A DNA stretch of 5,954 nucleotides from CAYJBP01 sp964368605. GTDB taxonomy: Bacteria; Bacillota; Dehalobacteriia; UBA4068. The stretch covers positions 1 to 5,954 of the forward strand of contig CAYJBP010000125.1 in NCBI GenBank assembly GCA_964368605.1. Reading direction: 5' to 3'. The notes beneath the pieces were generated by a model. The model was not told the origin of the DNA. It made no database searches and saw only the letters and a program-made list of their open reading frames with translations. This document shows positions 1 through 5,410 of the stretch, in pieces (position 1 is the first letter of the stretch; the number at the start of each line of letters is the position of its first letter). The position numbers and the translations under genes were made by a program.

Positions 1-204
1 TAGGGTAATTGTGTGGATAATCATGCTGCCTGTGGCCACCGCCGAGATATCGGCCGGCCCTAAAAAGCGCCCTACAACCCATAAATCTACGGCCGTATAC
101 ATTGCTTGTAAAACGGTGGCTAAAAAAATGGGGATGGCAAATTTAATTAAAGCCGGCAAAATAGGGCCGGCTAAAAAGGGGTTTTCTTCTTGATAATTGG
201 GCAT
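1..204 (-). CDS. MATE family efflux transporter, N-terminal part (cut by window edge)
   Basis: The first 68 codons of a minus-strand gene run off the left edge. The ATG at 204-202 is preceded by AAGGAG (216-211) with a 6-nt spacer. The peptide begins MPNYQEENPF, then a hydrophobic helix (about residues 16-36), then VDLWVVGRF (39-47) and ADISAVATGSMI (51-62). This pattern of helix 1, an Asp-containing turn, VVGRF/LG and a small-residue-rich start of helix 2 is typical of the N-terminus of MATE (multi-antimicrobial extrusion) transporters, especially clostridial ones. Known members are 12-helix inner-membrane exporters that swap drugs or organic cations for Na+ or H+. The substrate cannot be told here. 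The gene lies 30 bp after the stop of the RibD-like gene, with no terminator between, so the two are probably co-transcribed. The family call is fairly firm although only about 15% of the usual length (roughly 450 aa) is visible. Confidence 0.8.
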   Translation of the reverse strand, partial: MPNYQEENPFLAGPILPALIKFAIPIFLATVLQAMYTAVDLWVVGRFLGPADISAVATGSMIIHTITL

Positions 205-234
205 AGTATGCTCCTTAATTTTTAATTATAAAAA

Positions 235-765
235 CTATCTGCGGCAATAAACCAAGTCAACAATGCCATTATAGTTGATTGTGCTTATTAACTTTAGTTT
301 AAGTGGGCTATCACTTTCTTTAAATAGCTTAATCCCTTTGCCTAAAATTGTGGGAATAATGCTAATCCGGTATTCATCGATAAGCCCCAGTTCATGGAAT
401 TGGCTTACTATCTCTGCTCCGCCGCAAATCCAGATATCCTGCCCTTCTTCCTGTTTAAGCTTGTTGGCCAAGCTTAAAATATCACTATCTGTAAAGCTTA
501 TTTGGGGGCTATCTTCAATTTGTTTATGGGTAAGGACATAGCTTTTTTTGTCCTGATATGGCCAATTATTCGGCGCTAATTCAGTTTTAATTTGATGATA
601 GGTGCTATAGCCTAAGATTACGGTATCAATACTATCATAAAATTGGCCATAGCTGCCTTGATTATCAGGGGCGCTATCATCGCCGCTCAGCCAGTCGATT
701 GCCCCATTTTCGGCGGCAATATATCCATCTAAACTAATTGCTATATAAACAATTATCTTTTTCAT
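235..765 (-). CDS. Dihydrofolate reductase family protein (RibD C-terminal domain-like)
   Basis: A 176-aa single-domain cytosolic protein. It opens MKKIIVYIAISLDGYIA, the N-terminal strand and SxDGxIA motif of the DHFR/RibD-C superfamily. GAIDWL (about 21-26), VILGYSTY (49-56), YVLTHK (76-81), a nucleotide-binding IWICGGAEIVSQF (111-123) and LIDEYRISIIPTILGKG (128-144) follow in the family's usual order. Family members are NAD(P)H-dependent reductases. This branch (YyaP/YwjB-like) is rarely characterised and is unlikely to be the cell's essential FolA or riboflavin enzyme, so the substrate is unknown. Two ATGs are adjacent (768 and 765). GAGGAG (777-772) lies 3 nt from the first and 6 nt from the second, so 765 is preferred. 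The gene heads a probable operon with the MATE exporter. The length is full for the family and no damage is seen. Confidence 0.85.
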   Translation of the reverse strand: MKKIIVYIAISLDGYIAAENGAIDWLSGDDSAPDNQGSYGQFYDSIDTVILGYSTYHQIKTELAPNNWPYQDKKSYVLTHKQIEDSPQISFTDSDILSLANKLKQEEGQDIWICGGAEIVSQFHELGLIDEYRISIIPTILGKGIKLFKESDSPLKLKLISTINYNGIVDLVYCRR

Positions 766-837
766 CATAATCTCCTCTTTATCTATCTAAAATGGCCATT
801 AGGGCGTTTAGCTTTTATAATAAGGCTGATATTATTA

Positions 838-865
838 AGTATACCACTATAATCGCAAATTGCAA
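838..865 (-). promoter_or_regulatory. Promoter of the RibD-like/MATE operon
   Basis: Reading the minus strand, TTGCAA (865-860) is followed after 16 nt by TATACT (843-838). The -10 is preceded by TG plus one base, giving an extended -10. This is a reasonable sigma-A promoter with an untranslated leader of about 65 nt before the ATG at 765. It is predicted from consensus matching only. Confidence 0.5.
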
Positions 866-937
866 TAAAAAATTGTTGATTAAGCCGCTAAATCAAGGCC
901 TGTTAATACCTGGTTTTTTACTTGGTAAAAGTAGCCA

Positions 938-957
938 ATTTTCGACAGATTTTCGAC
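938..957 (+). repeat. 9-bp direct repeat with 11-bp period (candidate operator)
   Basis: ATTTTCGAC occurs at 938-946 and again at 949-957, so the two copies lie on one face of the helix, one turn apart. The repeat is 53 bp upstream of the YjiH start codon and 11 bp upstream of a -10-like TACAAT (969-974), for which no good -35 exists. Direct repeats with an 11-bp period are typical of OmpR/PhoB-type response-regulator sites, and a missing -35 fits an activator-dependent promoter. No regulator is encoded in the window, so this is an inference. Confidence 0.35.
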
Positions 958-968
958 GAACCATCATA

Positions 969-974
969 TACAAT
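969..974 (+). promoter_or_regulatory. Possible -10 element for the YjiH gene
   Basis: TACAAT matches the sigma-A -10 at five of six positions, and a start near 981 would give a leader of about 30 nt. No recognisable -35 lies 16-18 nt upstream. That space is taken by the second copy of the ATTTTCGAC repeat. An alternative reading is TTCGAC (952-957), a 16-nt spacer and TAGATA (974-979). Confidence 0.3.
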
Positions 975-1009
975 AGATAAGGATACAAAAAAATTAAGGA
1001 GGTTTTATA

Positions 1010-2305
1010 ATGGAAGGTTCTACAACTGCTAAAAAGTCTGCTATTTTTCTGCTTTACAGTTTTATCGGTATTTTTATGTTTTTTGTCCAAATAACAATTG
1101 GTGAAAAAACAACAATTCCTATCGACCATATTGTTACATATATTCGTAGCTTGCCTTATTTTATTCCGATTTATGGCACGATAATTGTAACTTTAGGTGG
1201 CCTTTATCCCTTCTTTAATAAGTCTTGGAACAAAAATTTGGTAACTAAGATTTTCTCTTTTTTAGGTTTGCTGGGCGTGCTTTTTGTATATATGGTAGTT
1301 TTTGATTTTGGCCCGGCAATTTTGTTGGCCCCGGATATGATGCCCTATGTTTTTAATATTGTAGTTGTACCTGTAGCTGCTATTGTTCCTGTTGGCTCGG
1401 TGTTTTTGGCCTTTTTGGTAAGCTTTGGTTTAATGGAATTTATCGGTCATTTTATGCGTCCGATTATGCGCCCTCTTTTCCGCACCCCCGGCCGTTCGGC
1501 CATTGATGCGGTGGCCTCTTTTGTGGGTAGTTACTCTTTGGCTTTGATGGTTACTAATGGCATCTTTAAGCAGGGTAAATACACAATTAAAGAAGCCAGT
1601 ATTATTGCTACCGGCTTTTCTACCGTTTCGGCTACTTTTATGATTATTGTGGCCGGCGCTTTAGATTTAATGCCCTATTGGAATCATTTTTTCTGGATTA
1701 CTCTATTTGTAACATTTGCGGTAACGGCAATTACCACCCGCATTTATCCTTTAGCTAAAAAGCCAGATACCTGCTATAATGATATGGAATGGTCGCAAGA
1801 GGCCAATGAAAAAGTTTCGCTTAAGCGGGGTTGGGGCCATGCGATGACAGCCCTCGATAAAGCCCCTACCTTGCCTAATTCGGTAATTACCAATATGAAA
1901 GACGGGGTTAGATTGGCGATGAATATTGCCCCTAATATCATGTCGATTGGTGTAATTGCCCTCCTGCTAGCCTATCATTCGCCGGTATTTGATTTCTTAG
2001 GCTATATTTTCTATCCATTGGCCGCCTTATTGCAAATCCCCGACACCATGCTTTTTGCAAAAGGCGTGGCAATCAATATTGCCGACATGTATGTGCCTGC
2101 ACTTTTGATGGTTGATGCTGCTTTTGAAGCCCGTTTTTTAACGGCCATCATCTGTATTTCCGAGATTTTATTCTTCTCGGCTTCGATTCCCTGCATTTTG
2201 TCCACCGATATTCCGGTTAGCGTTAAGGATTTGGTAATAGTTTGGTTCGAGCGGGTGGTATTAAGCATGATTATTGCTGCCCCGATTATCCATATTATAT
2301 TCTAA
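1010..2305 (+). CDS. YjiH family membrane protein with nucleoside-recognition (Gate) domain
   Basis: A 431-aa polytopic membrane protein with about ten or eleven hydrophobic segments, roughly at 11-29, 50-66, 82-100, 115-141, 165-186, 200-218, 226-243, 305-322, 325-342, 376-396 and 408-430. A hydrophilic loop spans about 244-300. The region around 140-220 (PGRSAIDAVASFVGSYS at 160-176, then ATGFSTVSATFMIIVAGAL) matches the conserved core of YjiH proteins. It contains the Gate/nucleoside-recognition fold also found in spore maturation proteins SpmA/SpmB and concentrative nucleoside transporters. The transported molecule is not established for this family. The start is firm: AAGGAGG (996-1002) lies 7 nt before the ATG. 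It is a single-gene unit closed by a strong terminator. In E. coli, yjiH is paired with yjiG; no such partner is visible here. Confidence 0.85.
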   Translation: MEGSTTAKKSAIFLLYSFIGIFMFFVQITIGEKTTIPIDHIVTYIRSLPYFIPIYGTIIVTLGGLYPFFNKSWNKNLVTKIFSFLGLLGVLFVYMVVFDFGPAILLAPDMMPYVFNIVVVPVAAIVPVGSVFLAFLVSFGLMEFIGHFMRPIMRPLFRTPGRSAIDAVASFVGSYSLALMVTNGIFKQGKYTIKEASIIATGFSTVSATFMIIVAGALDLMPYWNHFFWITLFVTFAVTAITTRIYPLAKKPDTCYNDMEWSQEANEKVSLKRGWGHAMTALDKAPTLPNSVITNMKDGVRLAMNIAPNIMSIGVIALLLAYHSPVFDFLGYIFYPLAALLQIPDTMLFAKGVAINIADMYVPALLMVDAAFEARFLTAIICISEILFFSASIPCILSTDIPVSVKDLVIVWFERVVLSMIIAAPIIHIIF

Positions 2306-2333
2306 ATTAATGATAAGCCAATTTGTATAAGCT

Positions 2334-2371
2334 AAGGGGGGTGTGACGCAATATGTCACAGCCCCCTTTTT
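2334..2371 (+). terminator. Intrinsic terminator after the YjiH gene
   Basis: Left arm AAGGGGG (2334-2340) and TGTGAC (2342-2347) pair with GTCACA (2355-2360) and CCCCCTT (2362-2368) around a 7-nt loop. The one defect is an internal G-G mismatch (2341/2361). The stem is followed by a run of T ending at 2371. It begins 29 nt after the YjiH stop, which is the expected place for a rho-independent terminator. Confidence 0.85.
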
Positions 2372-2399
2372 AGGGATTTTTCAAAAAAGGGGCTATTAA

Positions 2400-2439
2400 G
2401 GCGGCAAATCAAAACCGATTAAAAAAGGAAAAAGCCGCC
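2400..2439. repeat. GC-rich inverted repeat in an AT-rich spacer
   Basis: GGCGGC (2400-2405) and GCCGCC (2434-2439) form a perfect 6-bp stem enclosing 28 nt of A-rich sequence. A small nested pair, AATC/GATT (2407-2410 and 2417-2420), lies inside. No T-run follows on either strand, so it is not a normal terminator. It sits between the YjiH terminator and the aldolase promoter, and its function is unknown. Confidence 0.3.
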
Positions 2440-2475
2440 AAAAAGCCAATAATAAATACAAGCAAAATTAGGAAC

Positions 2476-2504
2476 AGTTAAAAACTTATGATCGGCAATA
2501 TAAT
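2476..2504 (+). promoter_or_regulatory. Probable promoter of the threonine aldolase gene
   Basis: A perfect -10, TATAAT (2499-2504), has only weak -35 candidates (AGTTAA at 2476-2481 with a 17-nt spacer, or TTAAAA at 2478-2483 with 15). A transcript would start near 2511, leaving about 16 nt including GAGGA before the ATG at 2527. It would exclude the upstream in-frame ATG at 2488, which supports the shorter protein. Confidence 0.4.
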
Positions 2505-2526
2505 AGAAAAAGAAAAGAGGACAATT

Positions 2527-3552
2527 ATGCCATTATTTCGTAATGATTATTCCGAAGGAGCACATCCGGCTGTTTTAGAGGCCTTAATAAATAGCAATTT
2601 GGAGCAAAGCGCAGGTTATGGCGAGGACGATTATTGTGCCTTAGCTAAACAATTGATTTTGGCGCAAATTGATATCCCTAATTTGCAAATACGCTTTATT
2701 CCAGGGGGAACCCAAACCAACTTAATAGCTTTAGCTGCTGCTTTACATTCGCATGAAGCGGTGATTGCCGTCGATTGCGCCCATATCAACACCCATGAAA
2801 CCGGTGCGATCGAGGCCTGTGGCCATAAAATTCTTTTGGCTTATAGCGCAGATGGGAAGCTTAAGCCGGCGCAAATTTTAAGTATTTTGGCCGAGCATAA
2901 TAATCATCATATGGTAAAGCCGCGTTTGGTTTATATCTCAAATTCTACAGAATTAGGTACGATTTATAATAAAAATGAGCTAAGCGCCATATATCAAACA
3001 TGTAAGGATCATAATTTATTGCTTTATATTGATGGTGCTCGCTTGGCTTCGGCCTTAACCTGCACTAAGAACGATTTAAGCCTAAGTGATATTGCTAATT
3101 TTAGCGATGCCTTTAGTATTGGTGGCACTAAAAATGGGGCTTTATTCGGCGAAGCACTGATAATGAAGGATAAATGCTTTTATCAAGATATCGATTATCA
3201 TATTAAGCAAAGGGGTGCTATGCTGGCCAAAGGCAGGCTTTTGGGTTTGCAATTTATGGCTTTATTCAGCGATGATTTATATTGGCAAAATGCAAGGCAA
3301 GCTAATCTGATTTCCTCAATCTTAAAGCAGGGAATTGCTCAAAAAGGCTATACTTTTTTAACAGATTCGCCAACTAATCAGCTCTTTGTGATTTGCCCGG
3401 CGGCCATAGCTAAGCTTTTAAGCGATGATTTTGGCGCCGAGCCGCAGCCGCTGCCAAATTCGGAATTAAGCTGCGTACGCTTGGTAACATCTTGGGCAAG
3501 CTGTGAAAAAGATGCTTTATTTTTGCTTAAACACTTGCCTAATCATCCTTAA
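2527..3552 (+). CDS. Low-specificity L-threonine aldolase (PLP-dependent)
   Basis: A 341-aa cytosolic fold-type I PLP enzyme, expected to cleave L-threonine and L-allo-threonine to glycine and acetaldehyde. Numbered from ATG 2527, it shows FRNDYSEGAHP at the start, GYGED (30-34), PGGTQTN (59-65, cofactor phosphate contact), HINTHETGA around residue 86 (ring-stacking His region), YIDGAR (167-172, with the cofactor Asp169 and Arg172), and GGTKNGALFGEA with the Schiff-base Lys202. These are the family's known signatures, and the length is normal. An in-frame ATG at 2488 would add 13 residues but lacks a well-spaced Shine-Dalgarno. The 2527 ATG has GAGGA (2517-2521) with a 5-nt spacer, and family proteins normally begin right before this NDYSEG motif. 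It could feed glycine or one-carbon supply. E. coli LtaE is the characterised functional counterpart; the gene name is not assigned here. Confidence 0.9.
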   Translation: MPLFRNDYSEGAHPAVLEALINSNLEQSAGYGEDDYCALAKQLILAQIDIPNLQIRFIPGGTQTNLIALAAALHSHEAVIAVDCAHINTHETGAIEACGHKILLAYSADGKLKPAQILSILAEHNNHHMVKPRLVYISNSTELGTIYNKNELSAIYQTCKDHNLLLYIDGARLASALTCTKNDLSLSDIANFSDAFSIGGTKNGALFGEALIMKDKCFYQDIDYHIKQRGAMLAKGRLLGLQFMALFSDDLYWQNARQANLISSILKQGIAQKGYTFLTDSPTNQLFVICPAAIAKLLSDDFGAEPQPLPNSELSCVRLVTSWASCEKDALFLLKHLPNHP

Positions 3553-3564
3553 ATTTGGTATAAT
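3535..3564 (+). promoter_or_regulatory. Strong promoter of the sortase gene, overlapping the aldolase stop codon
   Basis: TTGCCT (3535-3540), an 18-nt spacer and a perfect TATAAT (3559-3564) preceded by TGG make an extended -10 promoter. Transcription would begin near 3571, giving a leader of about 33 nt. The -35 lies in the last aldolase codons and the stop codon falls inside the spacer. No terminator separates the genes, so read-through from the aldolase may add to expression. Confidence 0.7.
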
Positions 3565-3603
3565 AGAAGGAGTAGCATCGTTAGTGCCAGAAAGGACATC
3601 TAT

Positions 3604-4521
3604 ATGAAAAAACTAGCTATTCTTTTAACCCTAATTACTTTAATTTTAAGTGCTTGTGGCGGTCAAACCGAGCAAGTGGCCGAAACAAGCCCCGAGCCTA
3701 TACCCGAACCAATTGTCGAAGTTACGCCTTTACCTGCGCCTAATCCTTTGCCAAAGCCCGAGCCGCAATATCAAGTGCAGTCGGTTTTTGAGGATTTATA
3801 TGCCCAAAATAATGATTTTTTAGGCTGGGTTAGAATTCCCGATACCGATATTGATTATCCGGTTACGGCAGGTGTCGATAATGCTTTTTATCTTAATCAT
3901 GCCTTTGATAAAAGTTATTCTTCAGCCGGTACACCCTTTTTGGATATGGGAGCCGATTTAATCAATAATAATCAAAGTCTATCGATATATGCCCACTACC
4001 AGGGTAATGGTAGCATGTTTACCGATTTGCATGATTATAAGGATTTAGCTTTTTATCAAGAGCATCCTTTGATTAAGTTTGATACTATTTATGATCCCGG
4101 TGTTTATAAAATCTTCTCGGTATTTTATATGGCCGGCAATTATAGCGATAAGCATTTTTATTATTATCCTAATGCTAGTTTTGCCGATGAGCAGGCCTTT
4201 ATGAATCATGTTGGCCAAATGCAAACCCGTTCTATTTATGATATTCCGGTTGATATTGCGGCCGATGATCAATTGCTTTTATTAACCGTTTGCACCTACG
4301 AGGCCGATAATATGCGCTTAATTGTGGCCGGCCGCAAGGTGCGCCCTGATGAAAGTTACGAGGTAGACACCCAAATTGCTACCATAAACCCCGATCCTTT
4401 GCATCCGCATAAAATGTATACCGAAAATGGCCTAACCGTACCCGATGCCCAGGCTTTGCTGGGTGATATCCCGCTTGAGCATGGTATTCCGATGGCTTCT
4501 ACCAGCCCGGAAAGCGAGTAA
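3604..4521 (+). CDS. Class B sortase with lipoprotein signal peptide
   Basis: A 305-aa exported transpeptidase. Residues 1-18 are a lipoprotein signal: basic MKK, a hydrophobic run, then lipobox LSAC with Cys18. A Pro/Glu-rich spacer (about 30-55) leads to the sortase domain (about 60-245). It shows GWVRIPDTDIDYPV (74-87), DNAFYLNHAF (92-101), IYAH with catalytic His131, SMFTDL (137-142), IFSVF, LLLLTVC with nucleophile Cys230, and MRLIVAGR with Arg238. This His-Cys-Arg triad and the IDYPV/DN spacing mark class B. Family enzymes cleave a sorting signal and attach the protein to peptidoglycan or a partner. The usual YGHN context of the His is YAHY here. About 60 residues follow Arg238, more than usual. 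No sorting-signal substrate is encoded nearby. AAAGGA (3591-3596) lies 7 nt before the ATG. Confidence 0.9.
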   Translation: MKKLAILLTLITLILSACGGQTEQVAETSPEPIPEPIVEVTPLPAPNPLPKPEPQYQVQSVFEDLYAQNNDFLGWVRIPDTDIDYPVTAGVDNAFYLNHAFDKSYSSAGTPFLDMGADLINNNQSLSIYAHYQGNGSMFTDLHDYKDLAFYQEHPLIKFDTIYDPGVYKIFSVFYMAGNYSDKHFYYYPNASFADEQAFMNHVGQMQTRSIYDIPVDIAADDQLLLLTVCTYEADNMRLIVAGRKVRPDESYEVDTQIATINPDPLHPHKMYTENGLTVPDAQALLGDIPLEHGIPMASTSPESE

Positions 4522-4553
4522 TTAGGCTTTTAGCAAATAGTTAAGGATATTAT

Positions 4554-4592
4554 TTTAGAGGCAGTGGCCATTATTGCCCCTAAATTTTGTTT
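4554..4592 (+). terminator. Probable intrinsic terminator between sortase and acyltransferase genes
   Basis: TTTAGAGGCA (4554-4563) pairs with TGCCCCTAAA (4575-4584) over 9 of 10 positions, with one A-C mismatch (4559/4579) and an 11-nt loop. TTTTGTTT (4585-4592) follows directly. It lies 33 nt after the sortase stop. The AT-rich base and the mismatch suggest partial rather than full termination. Confidence 0.45.
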
Positions 4593-4613
4593 GCCAAAAT
4601 CGTTTTGCCAAAA
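4590..4613 (+). repeat. Tandem TTTGCCAAAA repeat overlapping the acyltransferase ribosome binding site
   Basis: TTTGCCAAAA occurs at 4590-4599 and 4604-4613. The second copy extends to TTTTGCCAAAA, an 11-bp dyad centred on the middle C. Its last bases run into the AAAGGAG Shine-Dalgarno (4611-4617). A protein or RNA bound here could affect translation or transcription of the next gene. Function is inferred from position only. Confidence 0.3.
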
Positions 4614-4621
4614 GGAGAGCT

Positions 4622-5410
4622 ATGCCAAAAAATAAAAAAGACAGAGTATGGGAAATTGATGCCTTGCGCGGTTTTGTGGTACTGTGCATGGTATTTGATC
4701 ATTTGATGTATAGCAGCGGTTTTATCTTTTATCCGCAATGGTTTAGCGATGGCGGTAGCGGTTTTTTATACGAGCTTTGTTATTTTGGTGGGCAAGTTTA
4801 TTGGCCATCGGCTTTTCGTGCCGCCTTTAGGCTTTTTATTGTGATGAGTTTTATTATTTTATGTGGAATTAGCCTTTCTTTTTCCCGCTCGAATTTTAAG
4901 CGCGGCCTTAAAATCCTGGCGGTGGCGATGGGCATTACCATTGTTACCCTAAGTATGGATTGGCTGTTTAATTACGAAAACTTTTATACTATTCGCTTTG
5001 GGGTATTACATATGCTGGCCTTTTGTGTATTGATACATCAAGCATTGCCTCAACCCAAACAAAAAACCGCCTTGGTTGGCGGTATAGTTTTAATTGCTTT
5101 AGGCGCTTATTTTTATTTTAATCCGCTGCCCGGCACTAATTTGGCGGCCTATATTATCGGCCTAAATTCTAATGGTTATTCGGCCGATTATTATCCGCTT
5201 TTACCCTGGGTAGGCTATTTTTTACTGGGTAGTGCCTGGTCTTATTCTTTGTATAAAGAGAAAAAAAGCCATTTCCCTAATTATGGTGGCTGTGCAATAG
5301 CAGGCTTTTTTCAAAAAATTGGCAGCCATGCCTTGCTTATTTATGTGCTGCATCAAGTAATTATTTATCTTATTTTTAGCCTAATCGGTATTATCTTCAA
5401 CCTCAATTAA
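4622..5410 (+). CDS. HGSNAT/DUF1624-type membrane acyltransferase
   Basis: A 262-aa integral membrane protein with about seven hydrophobic segments (roughly 18-36, 66-86, 94-115, 125-141, 148-165, 191-210, 236-259). It opens RVWEIDALRGFVVLCMVFDH (8-27), the signature of the heparan-alpha-glucosaminide N-acetyltransferase catalytic domain family (DUF1624). Further matches are IRFGVLHML (124-132), PLLPWVGYFLLG (192-203) and SHALLIYVLHQ (235-245). Human HGSNAT moves an acetyl group from cytosolic acetyl-CoA across the membrane to a glycan. Bacterial members are mostly uncharacterised, so acylation of an envelope sugar is a family-based inference. A TTG at 4574 could extend the frame by 16 residues, but AAAGGAG (4611-4617), 4 nt before ATG 4622, and the start of similarity favour 4622. 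No clear promoter of its own is seen, so expression may rely on read-through from the sortase gene. Its last 30 bp overlap the convergent gene. Confidence 0.82.
   Translation: MPKNKKDRVWEIDALRGFVVLCMVFDHLMYSSGFIFYPQWFSDGGSGFLYELCYFGGQVYWPSAFRAAFRLFIVMSFIILCGISLSFSRSNFKRGLKILAVAMGITIVTLSMDWLFNYENFYTIRFGVLHMLAFCVLIHQALPQPKQKTALVGGIVLIALGAYFYFNPLPGTNLAAYIIGLNSNGYSADYYPLLPWVGYFLLGSAWSYSLYKEKKSHFPNYGGCAIAGFFQKIGSHALLIYVLHQVIIYLIFSLIGIIFNLN
5057..5083 (-). terminator. Minus-strand intrinsic terminator inside the acyltransferase gene
   Basis: On the minus strand ACCGCC (5083-5078) and GGCGGT (5071-5066) form a perfect GC-rich 6-bp stem around a 6-nt loop. Six T in a row (5066-5061) and GTTT follow. 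It lies about 300 nt beyond the stop of the convergent minus-strand gene. It may be chance, since the same bases encode KTALVGG of the acyltransferase, but the stem and T-run are well formed. Confidence 0.42.
5261..5291 (-). terminator. Weaker minus-strand terminator candidate inside the acyltransferase gene
   Basis: On the minus strand AGCCA (5291-5287) pairs with TGGCT (5271-5267), followed by seven T (5267-5261). The 15-nt loop could close further through CC/GG pairs with a bulge. It lies 90 nt past the stop of the convergent gene, nearer than the stronger candidate at 5057-5083, but the stem is short. Confidence 0.28.

Noticed and set aside
151..172. Perfect 7-bp inverted repeat AGCCGGC/GCCGGCT early in the MATE gene
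   Set aside because: It encodes Ala-Gly and Pro-Ala codons using GCC and GGC, which this genome favours, and no T-run follows. It is probably a by-product of codon use.
11..193. Plus-strand 60-codon open frame at the left edge
   Set aside because: It lies antisense to the MATE gene start, which has a proper ribosome site and clear family similarity. The plus-strand peptide is Lys/Ala-rich and unrecognisable.
792..980. 62-codon plus-strand open frame in the divergent intergenic region
   Set aside because: No Shine-Dalgarno precedes ATG 792, the peptide is unremarkable, and the stretch is occupied by promoter and repeat elements.
893..1129. 78-codon minus-strand open frame crossing the YjiH start
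   Set aside because: It is antisense to a well-supported coding start and has no ribosome site or family resemblance.
3584..3607. Seven-codon GTG-initiated leader reading frame whose TGA overlaps the sortase ATG
   Set aside because: A ribosome-site-like GAAGGAG lies 11 nt upstream, but the frame is too short to test and the overlap could easily be chance.
4548..4553. TATTAT as a -10 for the acyltransferase gene
   Set aside because: No acceptable -35 at 16-18 nt and no TG extension.
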